A stretch of DNA of 64,000 nucleotides, taken from positions 2,356,001 through 2,420,000 of the forward strand of contig NZ_CP135439.1 of NCBI RefSeq assembly GCF_032341995.1. Direction: 5' to 3'. The DNA is from Domibacillus sp. DTU_2020_1001157_1_SI_ALB_TIR_016 (GTDB lineage Bacteria; Bacillota; Bacilli; Bacillales; Domibacillaceae). A program made the translations under genes and the position numbers. Below, piece by piece: positions 20,931 to 28,335 of the stretch. How positions within the stretch are numbered: position 1 is the stretch's first letter; each line of letters starts with the position of its first letter. The notes under the pieces are model-generated. The model made no database searches. It was not told where the DNA came from and worked only from the letters and a program-made list of their open reading frames with translations.

Positions 20931-22330
20931 AGTCCATAAGATGTCAGCTCAATGGCTTCATTGGATTCTTTTACTTCAAAGAGAAACACTTTTTGAAACC
21001 AAATTTTATCTATATACGTTATACCGTCGATTTGGTCAAGAGCACGTTCATACAAAAGATGCGGATGGTTATTTACATATACCTGGTTTCGAGCTGCATC
21101 GAACCGGTATACGTCCACTCCTTTTTTCATCCTCCACTGCTGCGGCGATACTTTTTGAACAGAAAACCCGAGAGCTTTAGCTGCGTCTTCAAGCGGAATA
21201 TACAGCAGGCCATTTTTTGTTTTAACATGAAAAGATACTGGCTGATCCTCTACGGTAACAAGCCGTCCATCAAAAAAAACAAGAGGCAGAGACGGAGGGC
21301 GGCTGCTTTTGTTTTCTTTAAAAAAGTTTGTCTGCGCACCTTTTACTGCTGACAGCACCTGGTCAAGCTTAACGGCATTTACTTCTTTGCCTTTAAGCTG
21401 CAAAAGTGCTTCTTCCCATTTCTTTTCTTCTTGTTCAGTCAGTATGTCCGTAACTTGCTCCTTCATCTCGGCGGCTTTCATATACATCGGTTTTGCGTTA
21501 TATAAAGACACAGCAAGGAATGACGCCATCCATTGTTCATCTGCCGGAAAAATAAAGTGTTTTTTAACATACGTATACACCGCATTTGTGTGGATGGTGT
21601 TTAAATCACTTTGCTGCCGGATAAACAGTAATCCGTCGAGCTGCTGTGGTTTAATATCAGAAGAGATCACAACGGTCTGCCTTGGAAGGTCTTCTGTAGA
21701 AAATGGCATGTCCATTAACCCTGACGGAAGCTGCACGGTGTCTCGTGCAAAAATGGCCCCTCCTGAAAATTGGGTTTCTTTTAAACGTTCTTTTTGCCAG
21801 AAAAGCGGCGGCCTTTCTGCTTCCCCTTCAAAGGAATAAAAATCAATTTCTGAAAGCTGCTTGGCGGCTTTTTGCTCAATAGAGGATATCCATTGTCCAC
21901 CTCTTTTTGTATGGTCCGTTATGAGCAGCGTTGTTTTGGCTGGTGTCATTTCTTCAAACGCTGCCTGCCAATTGTTCAATAAAAAAGAACGCGGAGAAAG
22001 CGAAGCCGGAATCGTGTATTGAATCGAGACATTTTCGCCTTTTACCGTAATGGTTCCCGACTGACTGCTCGTTATGCACGTATCTCCTTTTGAACAGGAT
22101 ACTTCTTCTGCATCGGCAGGCAGCCTCATTGTTAAATTCGTGCCTTCCGATACGGAAGCAAGCGTTTGCTTGATCATAAAGCCGCTTTCTTTAACATCTA
22201 TTTCAATCGTCTGGTTTGTGATTACTTTCTGGGAAGCGCTTGATCGTTTCTCATAGCCAATCCATTGAACTGTTAACAATACGCCGGAGACTGCTGTTAA
22301 AAGCAAAAGAAACACAAGGACTTTCTTCAT
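20927..22330 (-). CDS. Exported or membrane-anchored protein with copper-amine-oxidase-N-like stalk domain
   Basis: A 467-residue protein I do not recognise by name. An N-terminal hydrophobic segment (VLVFLLLLTAVSGVLLTVQWI) suggests export or anchoring. Two cysteines sit close together in VSCSKGDTCITSS near residue 85. The last ~110 residues (VFFDGRLVTVEDQ, LLYIPLEDAAKALGFSVQKV, VYVNNHPHLLYERALDQIDG) resemble the stalk or copper amine oxidase N-terminal domain that many Bacillaceae surface proteins carry. A helical stretch near residues 270-330 lies between. It is a single-gene unit between rsmD and a conserved plus-strand gene. B. subtilis has no equivalent at this position that I know of. 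Confidence 0.7.
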   Translation of the reverse strand: MKKVLVFLLLLTAVSGVLLTVQWIGYEKRSSASQKVITNQTIEIDVKESGFMIKQTLASVSEGTNLTMRLPADAEEVSCSKGDTCITSSQSGTITVKGENVSIQYTIPASLSPRSFLLNNWQAAFEEMTPAKTTLLITDHTKRGGQWISSIEQKAAKQLSEIDFYSFEGEAERPPLFWQKERLKETQFSGGAIFARDTVQLPSGLMDMPFSTEDLPRQTVVISSDIKPQQLDGLLFIRQQSDLNTIHTNAVYTYVKKHFIFPADEQWMASFLAVSLYNAKPMYMKAAEMKEQVTDILTEQEEKKWEEALLQLKGKEVNAVKLDQVLSAVKGAQTNFFKENKSSRPPSLPLVFFDGRLVTVEDQPVSFHVKTKNGLLYIPLEDAAKALGFSVQKVSPQQWRMKKGVDVYRFDAARNQVYVNNHPHLLYERALDQIDGITYIDKIWFQKVFLFEVKESNEAIELTSYGL

Positions 22331-22459
22331 GCATAATCCACACTCCTTAAGAACTATGACCTATCCCTATCATATCAAAAAAAATTTTCACTGACGATGA
22401 AATTTGTCCAAATCAAGTGAACATTGCTTATAATAAGGGAGATGAATGGAGGTATTTAG

Positions 22460-22834
22460 ATGATTCAACGATTTATTGAACTTGGTGAAGGATATTCAGA
22501 TTTATATGAGCTTCTTGATATTGCGGAACGCGCAGCCGGCCGGATTTCGCAATTTGTTGCCCTGCACTCTGCCAGCGGTACGTCATGTGCTGTTATTCTA
22601 CATCCAACGGAGACAGGCAGTTTTCAGCCGATTTATGTATGCCGGGAAGGCATTCCTAATCCTTATCAAAAAGAAAATGAACGGTTTCGCTTGTTTCAGC
22701 AGGCTGCAGCTTCAGCGGGTAAGCCGCTCATTGAGCTAGAAGTCAAGCCTTCCTCCCAGTTTGCCGAAAAAACGTTGTACTACCAGTATTTAATCGGCAT
22801 TTTACGCCTTAACCATTATCTTCGTCCGCTTTAA
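22460..22834 (+). CDS. Conserved Bacillaceae protein of unknown function
   Basis: A 124-residue soluble protein starting MIQRFIELGEGYSDLYELLD. The opening FIELGEGY and the central GTSCAVILHPTETGSFQPIY look like a conserved family, which I believe corresponds by position to one of the small ylb genes (possibly ylbA), but I cannot prove it. TGGAGG lies 8 bases before the ATG. No catalytic motif is visible. It is convergent with the SASP gene. Confidence 0.72.
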   Translation: MIQRFIELGEGYSDLYELLDIAERAAGRISQFVALHSASGTSCAVILHPTETGSFQPIYVCREGIPNPYQKENERFRLFQQAAASAGKPLIELEVKPSSQFAEKTLYYQYLIGILRLNHYLRPL

Positions 22835-22873
22835 ATAAAAGGTTAGGTTAAAGATGAATATTGATAATGACGA

Positions 22874-22922
22874 CAAAAGGCAGAGGACCCAGTTTCCTTG
22901 GATTCCCTGCCTTTTGCTTTTT
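22874..22922. terminator. Hairpin between the 22.46 kb gene and the SASP gene
   Basis: CAAAAGGCAG pairs with CTGCCTTTTG (10 bp), and a T-rich run follows on the plus strand. The inner arms also pair in part (AGGACCC / GGATTCCC). It can serve the convergent genes on both sides. Confidence 0.6.
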
Positions 22923-22938
22923 AGTTTCATCGTGCTTC

Positions 22939-23121
22939 CTAACGGCGGGACAATTGCTGTTCCGCCATTTGCACGACGCGTTTCGTGATTTCACCGTTGA
23001 CCCGCGACGGGGCATCGGCCCCGGGCTGAACACCAAATTCAGAGGCAATTTCGTGCTTCAATTGGTCAATAGCTTGCTGGGCTCCAGGGACCAACAGCCG
23101 GTTGCGATTGCTGCTCGACAT
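22939..23121 (-). CDS. Alpha/beta-type small acid-soluble spore protein
   Basis: A 60-residue DNA-binding spore protein. It carries both family signatures: the germination-protease site [11 protein letters not shown] and the C-terminal [15 protein letters not shown]. These proteins coat spore DNA and protect it from UV damage, and are degraded at germination. GAGGGAGTGA lies upstream of the ATG. Expression is expected in the forespore (SigG), but I did not fix a promoter. Confidence 0.93.
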   Translation of the reverse strand: MSSSNRNRLLVPGAQQAIDQLKHEIASEFGVQPGADAPSRVNGEITKRVVQMAEQQLSRR

Positions 23122-23211
23122 GATTCAATCACTCCCTCTTTTTTGTTCGCCTTGCCTTACCAGTATGGGGCGCTTCTATCCTTTCCATCCTGGTAACTTA
23201 ACCAAATAAAA

Positions 23212-23404
23212 AAGCCTGTCTAAAGACAGGCTTCAGGCTGTTGACAAACGCCCGCTTTCAGCGTTACTTGCCGGCTGTTAATGCTCATGACCCGAAAAGG
23301 TCACCCCGCTTCCCAGCCAGCGGCGTTCCTAGAAAGCCAGACGTTTTCAATCAGCCTGCTTTCTTACTTTTTCTACAATCTCAAGTCTGTTTAAAAACAG
23401 GCTT
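23212..23404. repeat. Dispersed ~150-bp repeat, copy 1, inside a duplicated terminator hairpin
   Basis: Positions 23234-23383 match 57138-57288 closely, starting CAGGCTGTTGACAAACGCCC and ending in TCTCA. The ends carry a short imperfect inverted repeat (TGTTGACAAA and, near the other end, TTTTTCTACA). The element is flanked by two versions of one hairpin: AAGCCTGTCTAAAGACAGGC at 23212 and AGTCTGTTTAAAAACAGGC at 23384. The left hairpin has a run of A outside it (a T-run for the minus strand, serving ylbG) and the right one a run of T. No ORF is visible inside. Confidence 0.8.
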
Positions 23405-23407
23405 TTT

Positions 23408-23689
23408 TTATACACCAATTTTATAATCGTATTCTTTTGCTTTATCGGGACGGGAGTTTTCGTAGTCCACCTTTAAAAACGGCTTTTCGGAAAAATCAAC
23501 TTTCTTAACAAAAGAAAATCCCGTCAGCTTTTCCGCCAGTTCCGGCGCTTCTGCATGGTTGCAATAAAGAACCGCATACTTCATTTTTTTTGAGACGTAA
23601 TGAATATTCCCGTATTTGCGTAATGATTTGGCCGGCTTCAATGAATGAAGCCATACAATCAATGCCTGCCTTTCTGTCAGCATGTCCAT
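23408..23689 (-). CDS. ylbG: YlbG, DUF2129 family protein
   Basis: A 93-residue cytoplasmic protein of the UPF0298 (DUF2129) family, recognised from RQALIVWLHSLKPAKSLRKYG and KKMKYAVLYCNHAE. It lies directly downstream of ylbF, as in B. subtilis, and upstream of rsmD in the conserved order. Function unknown. The stop lies a few bases before the terminator-repeat element. Confidence 0.88.
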   Translation of the reverse strand: MDMLTERQALIVWLHSLKPAKSLRKYGNIHYVSKKMKYAVLYCNHAEAPELAEKLTGFSFVKKVDFSEKPFLKVDYENSRPDKAKEYDYKIGV

Positions 23690-23707
23690 CCCCCGCTTTT
23701 TTACTTT

Positions 23708-24148
23708 TTATGCCGAACAGCCACAAGAACCGCCGCTTCCACAGCTTCCACATCCGCTCGAAAATATAGAGCCGGCTCCTGGCACCTTTACCTGCTCTGA
23801 TACAGACCGGGCAACAAGCAGGCTCACTTCATCGAGCAGCTGCTGCAGTTCCGTTTCCGCCCGTCTAAAGGCTGCGACATACTCATCCATATCCATTTCT
23901 CGTTTGGCTGTACGTGTTTCCATCATAATCCGCTTATAGTCCGGATGATATCGCCCAAAACGCTGTACTTCTTCATATTGTTCTTTCAGACGGCTGAAAG
24001 CGACAATTTTATGTTTAACGGATTCTTCCGTATAAAGTTTCTTGTAACATTCACGGTACTGCACGGCTTGCTCCGATTGAAGAATCATATCTCCAAGTGC
24101 GTCTGCTGCATCGGCAATGTTAATAAGTTCCATTGTTGTTGCAATCAT
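23708..24148 (-). CDS. ylbF: YlbF, Y-complex (RicF-type) regulator with cysteine-rich tail
   Basis: A 146-residue helical protein of the YlbF/YmcA family (RicF). With YmcA and YaaT it forms a complex that affects RNase Y-dependent mRNA processing, competence, biofilm formation and sporulation. The body is helical (SVKHKIVAFSRLKEQYEEV). The last 20 residues are Gly/Cys-rich (CGSCGSGGSCGCSA, five cysteines), consistent with the Fe-S cluster ligation reported for this complex. It sits between ylbC and ylbG. RNase J1, rather than RNase Y, is the ribonuclease encoded in this window. Confidence 0.9.
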   Translation of the reverse strand: MIATTMELINIADAADALGDMILQSEQAVQYRECYKKLYTEESVKHKIVAFSRLKEQYEEVQRFGRYHPDYKRIMMETRTAKREMDMDEYVAAFRRAETELQQLLDEVSLLVARSVSEQVKVPGAGSIFSSGCGSCGSGGSCGCSA

Positions 24149-24184
24149 ATGTGCACCTCCATCGGCTTATTCTACCACATATCG

Positions 24185-25201
24185 TTACTTTCCGGTGAAA
24201 ATTTGTGTAAAATGCGTTCGGTAGGCACCGGTACCAAATGAAGTAAACGTATCGCTCAACAACAATTCCCGCTCATCCGGTGAATTGAGCCATGCTTCCA
24301 TCGCAGCGGGTGCGTCCGGATAATTGGCATTAATCATTTCATCCGCTTGATCAAAAGACAAACCTGCTTTTGTTAAACGCTGCTTTAAATCTCCAAATCG
24401 AGGTGATTGATGCCCAAAGTAGTCAGCTTCAAACATGTCCTGGCTGTGTGACTTGGCTGCGCTGTTTAATTCAGGCGCCCAATCAAGCACCGGCACGCCT
24501 TCTTTGTCCCTGATGAAATGACTTATATCAGCCAGCTGCGCTTCACTTCCGCGCTCAATATGAACCCATGCCGACCTGCCCGGTGAAGGAACTTCCGGCA
24601 ATACCCCTTCATACACAAGCTCATAAGGCTTCATTTTCAGCAAAACGTCCGCTGTCATAAATCGGATACCCGATAAAATGCCAGTCTGCTGATCAATATA
24701 AAGCTGGGCGTAAAAATCGCCAATTGGAATAAGCGGCCTGATATTCAGCTCTTCTTCCGACAATTCAAAGCGATAATAGCTGTCATTTGCATGGGCTACG
24801 ATTTCAGCTTCTGGATACCGGGAACGGAAAATTTCGCTGGCAGAGCGGCCGAGTAAGAACGGAGACGTATTCATCTCTCCCTTTGCAAAAATCGTAACAA
24901 CCTGGCTGTTTTGGACTCCCGCAAGCATATAGCTTTCAGACGTTTTATATACCCACCATGTATAGCCATAGGCAGATGGCTCTCTCCGAACTGGCTCCCC
25001 GTATTTTTTGATGAGCACTTCCTGTGATGCACCGATCAGGGTCCCCAAGCCTTCTTTCGGCGCCGGTTCTATATCTGCCGGCAGGCGGGGATCAACCTTT
25101 CCACTGTTCACGGGAGGCAGTGAAGGCGGCCCCTCGCCCTTTTCATCTATTGCTTTGTCAGCATAAATGCCAATCAGCATGATAATTAAAAAAATGACCA
25201 A
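24185..25201 (-). CDS. ylbC: YlbC, secreted CAP-domain protein
   Basis: A 338-residue protein with an N-terminal membrane segment (VIFLIIMLIGIYADKAI), a CAP-associated region (residues ~55-190), and a C-terminal SCP/CAP domain (SHSQDMFEADYFGHQSPRFG, FGTGAYRTHFTQIFTGK). In the family the CAP domain is extracellular; its activity in bacilli is unknown. The TTG at 25201 has no Shine-Dalgarno. The frame stays open upstream and AGGGAGATGAT lies ~30 bases further on, so the true start may be a few codons earlier. Confidence 0.85.
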   Translation of the reverse strand: MVIFLIIMLIGIYADKAIDEKGEGPPSLPPVNSGKVDPRLPADIEPAPKEGLGTLIGASQEVLIKKYGEPVRREPSAYGYTWWVYKTSESYMLAGVQNSQVVTIFAKGEMNTSPFLLGRSASEIFRSRYPEAEIVAHANDSYYRFELSEEELNIRPLIPIGDFYAQLYIDQQTGILSGIRFMTADVLLKMKPYELVYEGVLPEVPSPGRSAWVHIERGSEAQLADISHFIRDKEGVPVLDWAPELNSAAKSHSQDMFEADYFGHQSPRFGDLKQRLTKAGLSFDQADEMINANYPDAPAAMEAWLNSPDERELLLSDTFTSFGTGAYRTHFTQIFTGK

Positions 25202-25414
25202 AATCTTAAAAACAGCTCGCAGACGATCATCTCCCTATCCAGTCCTTCTCTTTCTTTCATCAGTATATCATTCCCTTTCTATGTTTCAAAAACTTTCCTT
25301 GCCTGCATTGCATTTTGTTCAGTTTCACTCCTTAACTCCATTGCGTGAAAGCGCATTTTCGACTATGATAAAAAGAAGAAATAAATGGATGATATAGCGG
25401 AAAGGGGTATGTGT

Positions 25415-25771
25415 ATGAAATTTGAGAATACAGGCTTGGAAAGCATGCAAATTGACTTGAACCAGCTGACTCATATCATGGAACAGCACGGGATGGTTCT
25501 GGCAGGACAGTGGGATTATGAACGTGTCACCTATGACCGCAAATTTGAATTAAAAGAAGGTATATATTATTTACGTATCTTTGGTTTTGCCGCAAAAGGA
25601 GACGTGGGAGCTGAAGATGCTCTGATCGAGTTAATGGCGCCGCTTCTCGGCAAACACTATTATCCACACGGCGTAGAATATGGGGACAATGAATATTTCC
25701 CAGAGTCTCTTGTTCAAACCTGTGAAAAGCTGCTGACCGATATAAAAGGAGAAATTCTTTATTATGTATAA
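25415..25771 (+). CDS. YugN-like family protein
   Basis: A 118-residue protein with the YugN-family features KFENTGLESMQIDLNQLTHIM, WDYERVTYDRKFELK and the ending LLTDIKGEILYYV. Function unknown; in B. subtilis yugN lies elsewhere, so this is a relocated or extra family member. I start it at the ATG at 25415, eight bases after AAAGGGG; an ATG two codons upstream is too close. A bidirectional terminator separates it from the DUF420 gene. Confidence 0.8.
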   Translation: MKFENTGLESMQIDLNQLTHIMEQHGMVLAGQWDYERVTYDRKFELKEGIYYLRIFGFAAKGDVGAEDALIELMAPLLGKHYYPHGVEYGDNEYFPESLVQTCEKLLTDIKGEILYYV

Positions 25772-25808
25772 AAAAAGCTTTCCTCTTTTCAAAGAGGAAA
25801 GCTTTTTT
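25770..25808. terminator. Bidirectional terminator
   Basis: AAAAAGCTTTCCTCTTT pairs with AAAGAGGAAAGCTTTTTT in a near-perfect stem of about 17 bp, with A- and T-runs at the ends. It serves the convergent yugN-like and DUF420 genes. Confidence 0.9.
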
Positions 25809-26271
25809 AATGACCGCCTAAAATGGCTTTAAACATAGATGTAGTTGGACCGCCTGTGTAAAAAACATACAAAAGCAAGTATACCGCTACACCCGTAATC
25901 GCGGTGAAAAACCAAATAACACTCGTGACAGGCCCTATTTTCCGATGAAGGACCCATTTACTTTTCAAGCCGCTGGCAATAGAGACGATCCCAAAAACAG
26001 CTCCTGTTGTGGCCAGAAAAATATGAAAAACCAAAAAAATCGTATAATAAATTTTAATGTTGTCTGGACCGCCAAATGCCGTATTGCCAATAAACAGCGT
26101 GCGGCTTACGTAAATGGTGAAAAACGTAAGAGCAAAAAGCCCTGCTAAAAGCATCGTTTTTTTATGTTTCTCTATTTTTCTCTGTTTGATTTGTGCCCAG
26201 CCGATCGCTACGAAAACAGCGCTTAAAACGATAAAAAACGTACTGATCGTCGGCAAAATTGGTAATGACAT
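25807..26271 (-). CDS. DUF420 membrane protein (YozB-like)
   Basis: A 154-residue membrane protein with four or five hydrophobic segments (LPILPTISTFFIVLSAVFVAIGW, MLLAGLFALTFFTIYVS). The motif HKKTMLLAGLFAL near residue 36 and the later LHRKIGPVTSVIWFFTAITG carry histidines conserved in DUF420. Genes of this family often accompany cytochrome oxidase assembly genes; it lies 62 bases from ctaG and is probably cotranscribed. A role in caa3 assembly is inferred from context only. Confidence 0.82.
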   Translation of the reverse strand: MSLPILPTISTFFIVLSAVFVAIGWAQIKQRKIEKHKKTMLLAGLFALTFFTIYVSRTLFIGNTAFGGPDNIKIYYTIFLVFHIFLATTGAVFGIVSIASGLKSKWVLHRKIGPVTSVIWFFTAITGVAVYLLLYVFYTGGPTTSMFKAILGGH

Positions 26272-26332
26272 TTTTCTTCCTCACTTCCATTATATAAAAC
26301 AAAAGAAATGGCAGACCATTTCTTTTAATAGA

Positions 26333-27238
26333 TTACATTGTTTTATTGTGCCGGGCAAGTGCGGCCTCTGTTAGTTTGTCCGCCTCTTTTTCTTCTTTTC
26401 TCACCCATTCAAAAAAGACCTGGGCCAGAACAACACCAAATACAATTTCCTGTACAACTTTCATGACAATGCCGCCGGTTTTTTGGTCTTCAACAACCGC
26501 CATGTTAGAAAATAGTTCCGGTCCGCTTAACTGCAAGTTCGATAACGTGGAGGAAGGCACACAAAGCTCCATCGCTTTAAGCCATGCGGTTCCATCAGAG
26601 TAAGTGGCATAAAGCGGTGCGGATGCAAAAATAATCAGCGCGCAGGCAGGCGTAAGCAATATGCCATTCGCAAAAATGTAGCCGACTTTTTTTAATCCAT
26701 CCAGCCCTTTTTCTCCCGGCTGCTCATTCACAAGCGGCCACCACATGCAAACAGCAAAGAAAAACAACATAACCGTATATAAACTGTGAAATACCTCGTT
26801 CATCTTAACAAAATCAAAAATGAGCGGAATGTGGTAAAAAGAAAACAAACCGTTAAATAAAATAAGCGCAAGCAGCGGTCGCGACGAAAATGAAAAAAGC
26901 GGTTTTACTACAGGAAGAGTCATAACAGGCCGCCATATCCACCAAGGAATCGCTTTAATAAAAAGAGGCGGCACAACAAGATAAAGCACAGCCATTTGCA
27001 GCATATGATAGGTCATCATAATATGCCCAAGCAGATCAAGCGGCGAGCCTTTGATCGTATACAAAATGATCACTGCACTTACAAACAGTAGCGCCTGGCG
27101 CTTTGTGAGCGGTTCACTGTTTTGAAAATGCCGGCGCCCTTTCGTTGTCACCCAAAAGAACAGCATGATTATAACCAACAGTACAGCCAGAAAATAGGGG
27201 CTCCAAAGAGCGGAAAAACCAAATATACGGATCGGCAT
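26333..27238 (-). CDS. ctaG: CtaG, cytochrome c oxidase assembly factor (caa3-CtaG family)
   Basis: A 301-residue polytopic protein of the caa3_CtaG family, needed in B. subtilis for active cytochrome caa3. It is unrelated to the Cox11-type CtaG of proteobacteria. Family segments include LLGHIMMTYHMLQMAVLYLVVPPL and WWPLVNEQPGEKGL. I start at the ATG at 27238, spaced 7 bases after GAGGTG; a GTG three codons upstream overlaps that Shine-Dalgarno. It is the last oxidase gene before DUF420 and is separated from ctaF by a strong terminator. Confidence 0.9.
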   Translation of the reverse strand: MPIRIFGFSALWSPYFLAVLLVIIMLFFWVTTKGRRHFQNSEPLTKRQALLFVSAVIILYTIKGSPLDLLGHIMMTYHMLQMAVLYLVVPPLFIKAIPWWIWRPVMTLPVVKPLFSFSSRPLLALILFNGLFSFYHIPLIFDFVKMNEVFHSLYTVMLFFFAVCMWWPLVNEQPGEKGLDGLKKVGYIFANGILLTPACALIIFASAPLYATYSDGTAWLKAMELCVPSSTLSNLQLSGPELFSNMAVVEDQKTGGIVMKVVQEIVFGVVLAQVFFEWVRKEEKEADKLTEAALARHNKTM

Positions 27239-27329
27239 TTTTCCCACCTCATTTGTATTTCACTGCTTCTCTTATTATATCGTCCGCCCACATACTTGAC
27301 AACGACAGCAAATGACAAGTTCTTGACAG

Positions 27330-27369
27330 AAAAAAGTGCTCCCCGGCAATGTCGGGGAGCATTTTTTTC
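27330..27369 (-). terminator. Terminator after ctaF
   Basis: On the minus strand TGCTCCCCG pairs with CGGGGAGCA around a short loop and is followed by CTTTTTT; a run of A on the other side suits both strands. It divides ctaCDEF from ctaG. Confidence 0.88.
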
Positions 27370-27702
27370 TCAGAGCCAAATAATCGTTAAAAAAGCAAGA
27401 ATCGTCACAAATGCTACCACGATGCCTGAGTACATAAATAACTGCGGCGCTTCATGGCCTTTGTGACTCATATGCATAAAATAGTACAGCTGAAAGATGA
27501 CCTGTACGACCGCTAGAAGCAATACGAACGGAACAACAAACCATTTAGAAAAACCCGCTCCCACTGCAGCAAAAGCAATGACGGTAAAAAAGATCATCAT
27601 CGTAAACGTAATAACCTGCATTCTCATTTCTTCTGCATTCTTTTTACGGCGATATTCATACGTAACTTTAGGATCTCCTGACTTTGGGTGTAAATTCGCC
27701 AT
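27370..27702 (-). CDS. ctaF: CtaF, cytochrome caa3 oxidase subunit IV
   Basis: A 110-residue membrane protein with three hydrophobic segments (TMMIFFTVIAFAAVGAGFS, VPFVLLLAVVQVIFQLYYFMHMS, VAFVTILAFLTIIWL). It belongs to the COX4-prokaryotic family. It follows ctaE after 3 bases. It is a small structural subunit with no cofactors. Confidence 0.93.
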   Translation of the reverse strand: MANLHPKSGDPKVTYEYRRKKNAEEMRMQVITFTMMIFFTVIAFAAVGAGFSKWFVVPFVLLLAVVQVIFQLYYFMHMSHKGHEAPQLFMYSGIVVAFVTILAFLTIIWL

Positions 27703-27705
27703 TCG

Positions 27706-28335
27706 CTATCCCACCATTCCCATTAAGTATACAACCGTAAAGATAAACACCCATACTACATCGATAAAATGCCAGTAAAGACTTGCTAAATAAAATTTAG
27801 GTGCATTGTACAGATTAAGACCGCGTTTTGCATTTCGAACCATCAACGCAATAATCCAGGAAAGACCGAAGACGACGTGTCCTCCGTGAAAACCAACAAG
27901 CGTATAAAAAGCAGATCCAAATGCGCTGCTTGTAAATTTGTGTTCAAACTCATGATAGTAATGATAAAATTCATAAATTTCACATGCAAGAAAGCCCAAG
28001 CCGAGCACAACGGTTATAAACAGCCATTGCTGCATTTTTTTAAAGCTGTAGTTTTTCATATGATAGATCGCAAAAACCGATGTTAAAGAGCTGGTTAAAA
28101 GCAGCATTGTCATTAAAAAAACGAGCGGCAATTCAAACAGGTCACTTGCTTTGGCATGCGTATCGCTTGGCACACTATCTTTCAGGGCTAAGTACGTTGC
28201 AAATAACGAAGCAAATAAAACGGTCTCGCCCCCCAGGAAAAACCAAAAGCCAAGAAATTTATTTTTCCCTTCAAGCGTTGCCTGCTCAGGCGATTCGGGC
28301 CACGTCTGCGGAGTGAATTTTTGTTCAGCTGCCAT
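27706..28335 (-). CDS. ctaE: CtaE, cytochrome caa3 oxidase subunit III
   Basis: A 209-residue membrane protein with five hydrophobic segments. The segments GGETVLFASLFATYLAL, FHGGHVVFGLSWIIALM and YWHFIDVVWVFIFTVVYL are typical of the COX3 family. Its ATG overlaps the ctaD stop by one base (TAATG), showing translational coupling. Confidence 0.95.
   Translation of the reverse strand: MAAEQKFTPQTWPESPEQATLEGKNKFLGFWFFLGGETVLFASLFATYLALKDSVPSDTHAKASDLFELPLVFLMTMLLLTSSLTSVFAIYHMKNYSFKKMQQWLFITVVLGLGFLACEIYEFYHYYHEFEHKFTSSAFGSAFYTLVGFHGGHVVFGLSWIIALMVRNAKRGLNLYNAPKFYLASLYWHFIDVVWVFIFTVVYLMGMVG

Noticed and set aside
21309..21839. 176-codon plus-strand ORF opposite the stalk-domain protein gene
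   Set aside because: Antisense frame with Cys/Ser/Phe-rich translation, without ribosome site.
22848..23048. 66-codon minus-strand ORF overlapping the SASP gene
   Set aside because: Different frame from the SASP and covers its terminator; the SASP frame has clear family motifs.
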